Assembly: GCF_014696315.1 (NCBI RefSeq)
Contig: NZ_JACJPX010000012.1
Coordinates: 62,001-126,000, forward strand
Origin: Calothrix membranacea FACHB-236
Lineage (GTDB): Bacteria; Cyanobacteriota; Cyanobacteriia; Cyanobacteriales; Nostocaceae
Reading direction: 5' to 3'
Length of the DNA: 64,000 bases
The notes under the pieces are model-generated. The model did no database searches and was not told where the DNA came from. It was given only the letters and a program-made list of their open reading frames with translations. The translations under genes and the position numbers were made by a program. Positions 19,884 through 27,848 of this stretch are shown here, piece by piece (within the stretch, counting starts at the first letter, position 1; each line of letters starts with the position of its first letter).

Positions 19884-21467
19884 TCAATGAGTCACCAACA
19901 CTTCTTGGCTGAGTTTTGCCCCAAAGTGTTGGATGAGTAAATCTCGCAGTACTGATTGCAAGTCTTCGCAGGGAACGGCTTTAGTAACGCAAGTTCCTAA
20001 TTGCGCTTCTTTGCCAACTTTGCCGCCCATATAGATATCTACGGCTTCCACGGTTTTGCCATTTTTGCGGGTTTTAGTTCCCATTAAGCCAATGTCTGCA
20101 ACCTGAGGTTGTCCGCAGGAGTTGGGACAACCAGTCCAGTGAATTCGCACCGGATGAGTTAGAGTTAACTCAGCTTCTATTGCTTTGATTGTTGCTAAAG
20201 CGCGATTTTTAGTTTCAATTAGGGCAAAGTTGCAGAATTGTGCGCCTGTGCAAGAAACTAGCGATCGCGTCAATAAACCTGGATTGATTGCAAATCTTTC
20301 TAGTAATGGCTCGGTTAAAAATGTTGCCAATCTAGAATCGGGAATGTTGGGAATAATGACGTTTTGTTCAACGGTGAGGCGGACTTCTCCACTGCCGTAA
20401 ACTCCAGCTAAACGGGAGATTTCAAACATATCACCCGCATACAAGCGACCAACAGGAATGTGTAAACCTACGTAATTTAATCCTGGCTGCTTTTGTTTAT
20501 ATACACCAATATGGTCGCGTTTTTCCCAATCAATTTCATCTTTCGGTGCTGCGGGTAACAGTGACTTACCCAAACGTTTTTCGACCTCTACACGAAATTT
20601 CTCCAAACCCCATTCGTCAATCAACCACATCAAACGTGATTTCTGGCGATTAGCGCGGAAGCCATTGTCACGAAAAACCTCTACAATCGCTCTAGATAAA
20701 GCAACCACATCTTCGGGAGCAACCCAAGCATTCAACGGAATCGCCGCTTCACAACGTTTTGCAGAGAAGAAGCCACCCACTAAAACGTTAAACCCAAATT
20801 TAGGAGATGGGCTGACTTCTTCCCCTGTCCCATCTTTAAATGCTGGTACAAATGCTAAATCGTTGATTTCTGCATGAACAGAATTGTCTCTTCCGCCGGT
20901 AATCGCAATGTTAAATTTGCGTGGGAGGTTGGTAAATTCGGGATTACCTTCACCTTTGTTGGTGATCATATCCTGAATTTGTTGTACCAACTCTCGCGTG
21001 TCAAACAACTCATCCGCATCTAATCCAGCCACGGGATCGCCTGTAATATTGCGGATGTTGTCCATACCCGATTGGATGGTGGTTAAACCAACTGCATGAA
21101 ATCTGTTGAAGATATCAGGTAAGTCTTCAATCCTGATCCCCCGCAATTGAATATTCTGTCTCGTGGTAATATCGGCACTGCCATCATCACCGTAACGCTG
21201 TACTACTTCTGCTAACACACGCATCTGATTGCTGGTGAGAATACCGTTGGGTACTCGCATCCGCATCATAAACTTACCTGGCGTGACTGGGCGAAAAAAT
21301 ACACCCACCCACTTCAGCCGATGGTCGCGGTCTGTTTCATCCATTGCTTCCCAGCCTAGAGCGGCAAATTTTTCGATTTCTTGCTTGATAGCAAGTCCAT
21401 CTTTTTCTGCCTTAAATTTCTCAAACTTATTGAGGCTGGTTGTAGTGGTAGTTGCTGTGTCTGTCAT
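19884..21467 (-). CDS. nirA: Ferredoxin-nitrite reductase
   Basis: 527 residues. It reduces nitrite to ammonium with six electrons from ferredoxin. Siroheme/[4Fe-4S] ligands are in SCTGAQFC and TGCPNSCGQ. The two ferrodoxin-like and sulfite/nitrite-reductase repeats are present (MMRMRVPNGILTSNQMRVLA; VGLHIPVGRLYAGDMFEISR). Length matches nirA of other cyanobacteria without the C-terminal ferredoxin extension. It is the first gene of the nitrate cluster, preceded by an NtcA-type promoter about 230 bp upstream of the ATG. Confidence 0.97.
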   Translation of the reverse strand: MTDTATTTTTSLNKFEKFKAEKDGLAIKQEIEKFAALGWEAMDETDRDHRLKWVGVFFRPVTPGKFMMRMRVPNGILTSNQMRVLAEVVQRYGDDGSADITTRQNIQLRGIRIEDLPDIFNRFHAVGLTTIQSGMDNIRNITGDPVAGLDADELFDTRELVQQIQDMITNKGEGNPEFTNLPRKFNIAITGGRDNSVHAEINDLAFVPAFKDGTGEEVSPSPKFGFNVLVGGFFSAKRCEAAIPLNAWVAPEDVVALSRAIVEVFRDNGFRANRQKSRLMWLIDEWGLEKFRVEVEKRLGKSLLPAAPKDEIDWEKRDHIGVYKQKQPGLNYVGLHIPVGRLYAGDMFEISRLAGVYGSGEVRLTVEQNVIIPNIPDSRLATFLTEPLLERFAINPGLLTRSLVSCTGAQFCNFALIETKNRALATIKAIEAELTLTHPVRIHWTGCPNSCGQPQVADIGLMGTKTRKNGKTVEAVDIYMGGKVGKEAQLGTCVTKAVPCEDLQSVLRDLLIQHFGAKLSQEVLVTH

Positions 21468-21697
21468 GAACTGACTCTCATTGCAAAGTTTTAATCCCGT
21501 AAACCTAAGTGAGTTATTTGCCCAATATCAATTAACCCGTAGTGCGATCGCTCCTCTGTCTACTAGGGCAAATGTATTCATAAACTTATATTTGTGTATT
21601 GAGATGATTGATTTAGAAAGGATATTTCTGTGTATCCATTTTGGAAATGTATTAAAGCCGTTGTGGTAACAAAACTGTAACGATTTACATATTCTTA

Positions 21698-21739
21698 AGG
21701 TTAAAGGCGGTTTTCTGCTAAAATAGTATAAGTCGCTAC
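21698..21739 (-). promoter_or_regulatory. NtcA-activated promoter of nirA
   Basis: A perfect NtcA consensus GTA-N8-TAC lies at 21726-21739 (GTATAAGTCGCTAC on the plus strand). Reading toward nirA, exactly 22 bases separate it from TAACCT (21703-21698), which fits the TAN3T -10 box. This is the class II NtcA promoter layout. The predicted transcript start is near 21690, giving a leader of about 220 nt. A dyad TGTAA-N4-TTACA at 21676-21689 falls near the start site and could be a second regulator site, which is only a suggestion. Confidence 0.85.
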
Positions 21740-21799
21740 AAAAATTAAGTAATAGTGCAAAAAATGTATCGCTACTATGCATTATTTGCATTTAAATTA

Positions 21800-22724
21800 A
21801 TTCAGCACTTTTGAATCACGTAATCTGCCCCTAATACTGACTAATGCGATCGCACAATAATTAAGCTGTAGCGCTACATCCAAAAGCGAAAATAGCTTTC
21901 TAATTCATTCACAGCAGCAGTTTTAAATAGCTTTCCTAAGCTCATCTCACCCATAAAAGGGGAGACGGGATTTCACCTTGATAGTTAACGGTTGACAGAA
22001 AACATAGTCAACAGTCAACTAAAAGCAAATACAGTTCAGTTGAAAAAATTAATTGATAACAAAACCAAAAAACTAGTTACTCAACAAAAAAACCGAACAA
22101 TAATTTTGGAGGGGGTTTGGGGGACGCAACCGTCACCCAATCGGGGGTTTGGGGGAGAATCCCCCAATTGAGTTGGCTTTTTTAATCAGTGACAAATCAA
22201 TCGCTAATGAGCTTAACCCAAGCGTATTGAGTTATAGGGTAGGTTCTATTTACTAGACTCAAAGCCGTGAACACTTGTGTGATCTGTACTGCATGAAATT
22301 GCCATCCACGGTATGAGTTGTGTTCCACTTATATCGGGTGTTGATGAAAACATCAAAAATCATCCACCATCTTCCGCCTGTGTATTTACTGAATTAACTA
22401 GTTCTATAAGCTACCCAAAATTAATGAATTTTTCCTTTGGAGATAGCCAATAGTAGCGTAAAACACTTAAATCTAGGATATCTAAGTCTGAGGGATAGTA
22501 AAATCAGTTTGGTATTCAAAGTCTTACTATAGGGCAAAGTGCTCTTATTTGAGAAAAAATCTGCTTTAAAGAGATTGTAAATTGTCTAACTGGAGTCCGT
22601 GAACCTGCTTTACAGACAGAGACAGAGTCAATCACAATAAGACTTAACCGAAGTAAAATTTGCCTGACTGCATTCAGGTAATACCGTTATCAAACTAAGT
22701 AATGAGTATAGGAGAGATAAAGCG
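21800..22724. other. Long intergenic region between nirA promoter and the SGNH gene
   Basis: No convincing gene is seen. It contains GTTGACAG/CAACAGTC-type short repeats (21980-22020) and a G-rich palindromic block at about 22108-22171, where GGGGGTTTGGGGGAGA faces AATCCCCCAATTGAG. The last 40 bp include a purine-rich GGAGAGATAAAG just before the ATG at 22725. Confidence 0.5.
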
Positions 22725-23789
22725 ATGAGGGATTCTTATCTGTTGGCAGCAAGCTTGTTAACAGGATTGGCAATACCAGCATCGGCTCTTCCCCAGATGT
22801 CGATTATCCTGCCGGAAAATTCTCAATTACAGTGGGAATTAAATCAAAATTCGCAGCTAACAGTGGCTGAAAAAGCCATCCCTAGTTTTGACATCTCCCT
22901 ATCGGACTTTACTAGTCAGGCTTTGCAATTTTTAAATACACAGCCAGCATTAGCAAAGAAAACCATCCCCAATGGTAATTTTTCCTTACCAGATTTGACC
23001 AACCAGGATTTAGCAACGCCAGTACAATCATCACTTAATCCTACTTCAGTTGGCACTAACCGCACACTGGCATCAGGTAGCCAACTTTATTATCAAAGAC
23101 TAGCAGCCCTAAAAACAGGCCAAGTTTCTAAAGGCGTAGATGATGATAGCTTGCGATCGCTCTCGGAGTCAGCGAAGAAACCACAATTAACCTATGAAGA
23201 TTGGAAACGTTTATTAGCTTTGGAAGCTAAAGCGATCGCCCAAGGTCAAGGGGGAAATCGTCTAGGTATTATGGTAGGCGATTCTTTAAGTATGTGGTTT
23301 CCAGAGGAAAAACTGCCATCTACTAAATTGTGGCTTAATCAAGGAATATCTGGAGATACCTCTGGTGGTGTCTTAAAAAGATTGGGAGCATTTTCTCAAA
23401 CACGACCAGATGTGATATACGTCATGGCTGGGATTAACGATTTACGCAAAGGTGTAAGTGATGAAGTAATTTTGCGTAATCATCGCCAGATTATGCGCCG
23501 CTTACGACAGAATCACCCAAAAGCTCAAATTATTATTCAATCGATTTTACCGACTCGTCTACCAACAATTTCTAACCAACGTATTCGTAATCTTAATAAT
23601 CAACTGGCACTGATGGCCAAACAAGAAAAAGTTAGTTATGCGAATATGTATAGGTGGTTTACAGACTTTGAAGGTAATTTGCGTCTAGAGTTGACTACTG
23701 ATGGCTTACATCTTTCACCTGATGGGTATGAAGTTTGGCAAGCAGCATTAGACCAGATAGAATTAAGGCTCAGTCAGCGCGATAATTAA
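22725..23789 (+). CDS. Exported SGNH/GDSL hydrolase
   Basis: 354 residues. The N-terminus (MRDSYLLAASLLTGLAIPAS-ALP) is a signal peptide. A disordered 150-residue region precedes the hydrolase core. The core has the four SGNH blocks: GDSLS (nucleophile Ser), NQGISGD (Gly), GIND (Asn), and DGLHLSPDGY (Asp/His). Members hydrolyse esters of lipids or polysaccharides; the substrate here is unknown. An SD-like GGAGAG lies about 10 bp before the ATG. The next gene starts 39 bp downstream after a CGATGTCTACGACGGGCTATG repeat-like stretch, so the two may be co-transcribed. Confidence 0.85.
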   Translation: MRDSYLLAASLLTGLAIPASALPQMSIILPENSQLQWELNQNSQLTVAEKAIPSFDISLSDFTSQALQFLNTQPALAKKTIPNGNFSLPDLTNQDLATPVQSSLNPTSVGTNRTLASGSQLYYQRLAALKTGQVSKGVDDDSLRSLSESAKKPQLTYEDWKRLLALEAKAIAQGQGGNRLGIMVGDSLSMWFPEEKLPSTKLWLNQGISGDTSGGVLKRLGAFSQTRPDVIYVMAGINDLRKGVSDEVILRNHRQIMRRLRQNHPKAQIIIQSILPTRLPTISNQRIRNLNNQLALMAKQEKVSYANMYRWFTDFEGNLRLELTTDGLHLSPDGYEVWQAALDQIELRLSQRDN

Positions 23790-23828
23790 GCGATGTCTAC
23801 GACGGGCTATGCCTACGCAATTTAGATT

Positions 23829-24191
23829 ATGGAAATCACTAATAGCGATACTATCGCCATACGTTATGTTATTGAACGTCAATTAGAAGCTTTTCAAAAG
23901 GATGATACTATAGGCGCTTTTGCCTTTGCTAGTCCGGGAATGAAAACCCAATTTCGCACTGCTGAAAACTTTATAGAAATGGTGCGGGTGAGTTATCCGG
24001 CTGTTTATCGTCCTCGTTCTGTATTATTTCAAAATATAATAACTATTCACGGAAAAATAACTCAACCTGTACTGTTACTTGGCCCTGATGGAGTGCCTGT
24101 TAAAGCATTATATTTAATGGAAAAGCAGCCTGATATTACATGGAAAATTAACGGATGTGTTGTATTACCCGTGGAGGCTGAACTTAATTAG
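23829..24191 (+). CDS. DUF4864-type small protein
   Basis: 120 residues, soluble, no signal peptide. It begins with IRYVIERQLEAFQKDDTIGA, and its pattern of AFAFASPGMKTQF, YPAVYRPRSV and a closing WKINGCVV resembles the DUF4864 (SnoaL/NTF2-like fold) family of unknown function. It may share a transcript with the SGNH hydrolase upstream. No catalytic residues can be assigned. Confidence 0.7.
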   Translation: MEITNSDTIAIRYVIERQLEAFQKDDTIGAFAFASPGMKTQFRTAENFIEMVRVSYPAVYRPRSVLFQNIITIHGKITQPVLLLGPDGVPVKALYLMEKQPDITWKINGCVVLPVEAELN

Positions 24192-24196
24192 TTGCT

Positions 24197-24218
24197 CAGA
24201 CGCGATTAATCGCGTCTG
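24197..24218. repeat. Dispersed palindrome CAGACGCGATTAATCGCGTCTG
   Basis: A perfect inverted repeat centred on ATTAAT lies between two convergent genes. Near-identical copies lie at 1298-1319 (inside a MITE), 37961-37982 and 56787-56810. The copies vary at the outer and central bases but keep pairing, which suggests selection for a folded form. It may act as a bidirectional terminator here. Confidence 0.8.
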
Positions 24219-24242
24219 TACAAAAGTAAAGAGTTAAAATTT

Positions 24243-25385
24243 TTACTTTAATAATAGTTGGGGAATAATATCATCTTGCTTGCTGCTAGCAAAGTTAGCA
24301 AAGCGCTGTGCTAAAGGTGGTACTAAGACTAAAGGATTACTAAAGCCAGAAAAAATATGTATACTTTCACATTCTGGAACAGCACCAATTATAGGTAAGC
24401 TATTGCTACTAAAAGCAACTAAACATTTGTACCACGTACCAGGTAAATTTTCTAACAGTGGTAAAACTTTGCCAATACTTTTTCGCAGCCAATTTTCACT
24501 TTCTTGGGAGTTTACCTCACCATCAGGGTTTGTGAGAACGCGGCTAATTTGGCCTAAGCGCAAACTACCATCTTGAAACTGAATTGCACCTGCATCTAAG
24601 ATTGGTGGAAGTGGTTCGTTATCAGGTTGATTCCATAATTCATCAACTTGGGTAGATGTGGCTTCTAGTTGAAATCTTTGCATATTTGCTGGCATGACTA
24701 AAGTATTTAACCGCAGTTCAACAGGTGGAGTTTTAATCACTTCTGCGTGGGTAAAATATACTTTGATGGGAATTCCAGCAGATTTGAGTAACTGACGGCT
24801 GAGTCCACCAGCGCAAATCACAATATTAGCACTGCTGAAATTTGTAGTATTGGTTTTTACGCCGTTAGGTAATATCTGTAATACTTGCTCTATTTTGATT
24901 TCACCGCCAAGCCGGAGAAATGCTTGGATGTAAGCTTGTGTAGTTTTTTCTGCATGAATATGACCATGTTTTACTGTTAAAGCACCTGAGATTGCATCTT
25001 GATTTAACAGTGGTTCTAGTTGACAAGCTTCGGTAACGCTAAGTAGTTGGGGCGGAATGCGGACATTATTGTAGGATCTAGCTGTGATTTGTGGATTAAT
25101 ATCGGCTGGAATAGTTAGTAATAAATCTAATTCGCGAAATTCAATATCAGCGTCTAATTCTTGAGACAGGATTTGATAACGCGCGATCGCTTCTTCGCAG
25201 AGTTGGCGAGTTAACGGTGTAGTTCCTGACCAATAAGCCAACCCACCATAACTATAGCGGGTGGCGTTGTCTGGTGTTTGAAATTGTTCTAACAAGAGAA
25301 CCGAAAAACCAACCTTTGCTAATTCGTAGGAAAGTGTCGCACCTGTAATTCCAGCACCAACAACAATCCAGTCGTAAGTCTTCAT
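24243..25385 (-). CDS. FAD-dependent oxidoreductase of the DAO (glycine-oxidase-like) family
   Basis: 380 residues from the ATG at 25385. I chose this start because GGTGAGGA lies 4-5 bp upstream and the Rossmann motif DWIVVGAGITGATLSYELA then begins at residue 4; a longer version starts at 25412. Other features are the DAO pattern (LLLEQF, ATRYSYGGLAYW, IVICAGGLSRQLL) and the FAD-closing segment IIGAVPECESIHIFSGFSNP. The family oxidises amino or N-methyl groups to imines with H2O2 release. Substrate unknown. No thiamine genes flank it, so ThiO is not implied. Confidence 0.85.
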   Translation of the reverse strand: MKTYDWIVVGAGITGATLSYELAKVGFSVLLLEQFQTPDNATRYSYGGLAYWSGTTPLTRQLCEEAIARYQILSQELDADIEFRELDLLLTIPADINPQITARSYNNVRIPPQLLSVTEACQLEPLLNQDAISGALTVKHGHIHAEKTTQAYIQAFLRLGGEIKIEQVLQILPNGVKTNTTNFSSANIVICAGGLSRQLLKSAGIPIKVYFTHAEVIKTPPVELRLNTLVMPANMQRFQLEATSTQVDELWNQPDNEPLPPILDAGAIQFQDGSLRLGQISRVLTNPDGEVNSQESENWLRKSIGKVLPLLENLPGTWYKCLVAFSSNSLPIIGAVPECESIHIFSGFSNPLVLVPPLAQRFANFASSKQDDIIPQLLLK

Positions 25386-25620
25386 TATCCTCACCAGTAC
25401 GTACCTGTTCAAGTTTAGGCTTTGTTGGTAACGGTAGATAGTGAAGCGATCGCCTACTCAATGGATTATATAACCGACATTCGGCTAGCTCCATCGATTT
25501 CGGGGTTTGAGTCAAGATGATGAATTTTAAGCTTTTATTTACGAATCATCTCTTAGACTAGAATTAACTGGCTCAACAATAAAGCCTGTATTACATACTA
25601 AATATAAAGCTCAAGGAAAA

Positions 25621-26463
25621 ATGTCTGAATATTTAGCTGGAAATAAGCCAACTAGAGAGCAACTTAATAAATGGATTGAGTATTTTCATACTAATGGCTT
25701 TCTGGTAATTGAGAATGTGTTAATGCCTGAACAATGTGAACTTCTTAGAAATGATTTAGACACAGCGCTCAAGCAGACTGAAGGTAACAATTATCATAAA
25801 TCCAAAAAGATTATGAAGCGAATGTTTGAGCATTCTCAGCATAATCTGAACCTTTTTGCTTTGGAACCAATTGTGACATTTGCAGAACATTTAATTGGTG
25901 AAGCAAATGGAATAGGCTATGCAATCAATGATGGGATTCCCAATGCAAATGTCATTCATGTAATTCACAATAACTCATTTAAAATTCCTTCACAAACTGA
26001 CGGTTTGGCGAAAAATGCTTGGCATCAAGACGATACTCCACACATACTTTCCCTTGATGGTCAACCTTTAACTAATGTTCGTTTAAATGTTCTGGCATTT
26101 ACTGTGAATTATTACCTCACAGATGTACTATCTGAAGAAAATGGGCCTACTCAGGTGATTCCCGGCTCTCATCTATTTGGTAAGTTCTGCAATGGTGATA
26201 TTTCAGGATATGAAGACCAAATTTATAGCTGCTTGGGTGCAATGGGTTCTGCCGTTTGCTTTAACAATCAAGTATGGCATAGAGGCTCTAAAAACTCTTC
26301 TGCAATCACTCGCTACATTACGCAGATTACCTACGCGAAAAGGCTAGTTGGTCATAAATATGCACCATTTATGAATTATCAAATGCCTAGCCACTGCTAT
26401 GAAGGGGCAGACGAAAGATTAAAACAGCTTTTAGGATTTCTCCCTAATGGGGCTTACGGTTAA
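25621..26463 (+). CDS. Phytanoyl-CoA dioxygenase (PhyH) family protein
   Basis: 280 residues. A Fe(II)/2-oxoglutarate-dependent oxygenase fold with HxD in AWHQDDTPH and the distal His with Arg in VWHRGSKN and ITRYITQ. GPTQVIPGSH is the usual PhyH loop. Small PhyH proteins hydroxylate lipids, amino acids or secondary metabolites; no biosynthetic cluster surrounds this one and the substrate is unknown. It is transcribed divergently from the FAD oxidoreductase, with about 235 bp between. Confidence 0.85.
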   Translation: MSEYLAGNKPTREQLNKWIEYFHTNGFLVIENVLMPEQCELLRNDLDTALKQTEGNNYHKSKKIMKRMFEHSQHNLNLFALEPIVTFAEHLIGEANGIGYAINDGIPNANVIHVIHNNSFKIPSQTDGLAKNAWHQDDTPHILSLDGQPLTNVRLNVLAFTVNYYLTDVLSEENGPTQVIPGSHLFGKFCNGDISGYEDQIYSCLGAMGSAVCFNNQVWHRGSKNSSAITRYITQITYAKRLVGHKYAPFMNYQMPSHCYEGADERLKQLLGFLPNGAYG

Positions 26464-26573
26464 TTTAATGAATGTGAGAAGATATTTTAAATTTATACTT
26501 ATCTATCATCAGTCTAAATATATGAGGACTTACGCATCAAAAATATTTGAGGAATTATGGGCAAAGTTTATGA

Positions 26574-26936
26574 TTAACGCCGCCAATCATACATTAGTCT
26601 GCCATGACGATCGCGCACAAGTTCCCATTGTCCATAACGATATGCTTGTCCGCGATAACGTATAGAACGATAACGTCGTCTATAATGATGTTTTCGATTT
26701 TGCCGACGTTGATAATGTTTTCCAGTCTGTCGCTGTCTATGGTAACGTCTTTGAGTGTGTCGGTGAGCTAACAAAAGCTCTTCACTTTGCTCTCCTAATG
26801 ATGTTGTTTTTGTGTCAATACTCTGTTCATTGAACACATGATTAAGGGTAGTATCCTTCGCTGCAGCCAAAGTAGGTGGATAGATGAAGGCTAATAGCAG
26901 GACAACCATTGAGGATAGCTTTTGGAAACGGTTCAC
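26574..26936 (-). CDS. Small exported His/Arg/Tyr-rich protein
   Basis: 120 residues. A clear signal peptide (hydrophobic SMVVLLLAFIYPPTLAAA, cleavage near AKD) is followed by a short acidic part. The last 65 residues are extremely basic and rich in His, Arg and Tyr (HRHTQRRYHRQ, KHHYRRRYRS). It ends in a more ordered YGQWELVRDRHGRLMYDWRR. No family is recognised. The composition suggests binding of metal, nucleic acid or an acidic polysaccharide in the periplasm, which is inference. Convergent with the PhyH gene. A partial MITE end (26525-26548) lies just downstream. Confidence 0.7.
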   Translation of the reverse strand: MNRFQKLSSMVVLLLAFIYPPTLAAAKDTTLNHVFNEQSIDTKTTSLGEQSEELLLAHRHTQRRYHRQRQTGKHYQRRQNRKHHYRRRYRSIRYRGQAYRYGQWELVRDRHGRLMYDWRR

Positions 26937-27261
26937 GTTTTTGCTTTTCCTAGTTTATTGGTAGTCATTTTATTTAATACTTAAGTTGAGTAATTATATA
27001 GTTCAGAATTTACCAATTTGAGTAATGCAAACGTGATGAAAGTAACTAAATGAGGGTGTGTGCGTTACAGCTTAGGGACTTCCAACTAAAAAAATAGCAG
27101 AGGAAGCAGAAGAAGTAATTTGTATCAACAATTTCGTGAATTAGACGTGCATTAGCTTCAGCAATAAAATCATCATAAAAATAAAAAGCCCCAGCTTGGT
27201 AGCTGAGGTAATTAGGAGAAGCCCCTTCCGATGAGAGATAACTGTACCGAGGTAAAAAATC
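26937..27261. other. Intergenic region with a solitary MITE end
   Basis: 27072-27096 reads TTAGGGACTTCCAACTAAAA and on, the same end sequence as the MITE at 12695-12818, without a partner end nearby. The rest is AT-rich. No gene recognised. Confidence 0.5.
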
Positions 27262-27432
27262 TTAGCTAACGCCCAAAGCAACTAAAAATAGAGTTGTGAC
27301 TAATAAAGTACCAATTGCTGCTTGAAACTTGTAACGATTTTGCAACTCTTGGTTGGGATATTCAGCGTAATAAAGTTCGGGTTCATTTGCGTAATTGTTA
27401 AGAATGCCGCTTTCGTTAATGGTGGTATACAT
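27262..27432 (-). CDS. psb34: Psb34-type (Ssl1498 family) small light-harvesting-like protein
   Basis: 56 residues: MYTTINESGILNNYANEPEL, then YYAEYPNQELQNRYKFQAAI and a single membrane helix GTLLVTTLFLVALGVS at the very C-terminus. This matches the Ssl1498/Psb34 family of cyanobacteria, a one-helix protein that binds CP47-containing photosystem II assembly intermediates and exchanges with high-light-inducible proteins. The soluble N-terminal part with EYPxxE is conserved in the family. Transcribed alone on the minus strand. Identification is by recalled sequence similarity. Confidence 0.85.
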   Translation of the reverse strand: MYTTINESGILNNYANEPELYYAEYPNQELQNRYKFQAAIGTLLVTTLFLVALGVS

Positions 27433-27848
27433 AATTTTTTCTTTGTTTGTTACTTTATGTAAATTAATTTAACTAAATTATTACAATTGGTCAATACAGC
27501 TTGACAATAAATAATAAATAGTATCTATAACTTGAGCTTATCAGGCAGGCACAAGGCAATACATTTGAACTGCTTTGCAGACTTATATGGAAAGATGCCG
27601 CTACTGCGATCGCATTCCTTAATGTAGGATTCTACTGATAATTAAAAATTAATCGCGAACAATTATCACAATACAAACTTATTACCGAACCAAGATCAGA
27701 GACAAAATCGTTCACTTTATCTTTTACCGATGTATCTCCCGCCACTGAGTAAAAAAAATATCATTAAACCCTCATGAAAACTATGATAAAAAATCGGCAG
27801 ATGCATGATAAGTTTTAAATCCATCGTCCTCGCTTAGAGCCTCGCACT
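27433..27848. other. Intergenic region between divergent genes
   Basis: This is a divergent promoter region for the Psb34-type gene and the CyRepA1-type gene. Short inverted elements GCAGATGCAT (27790s) and ATGCATCTGC (27849, overlapping the start codon) flank about 50 bp and could fold over the start of the downstream gene. I looked for iterons of a plasmid origin and found none. Confidence 0.4.

Noticed and set aside
24243-25412. ThiO glycine oxidase of thiamine synthesis
   Set aside because: Fold fits the DAO family, but no thiamine gene is adjacent and no specificity residues could be assigned.
26447-26665. 72-codon ORF overlapping the end of the PhyH gene
   Set aside because: Overlaps the PhyH stop and the complement of the His/Arg-rich protein; composition matches a shadow frame.
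27433-27848. Plasmid origin with iterons next to the CyRepA1-type gene
   Set aside because: Only one inverted pair (GCAGATGCAT) is visible; no repeated direct units were found.
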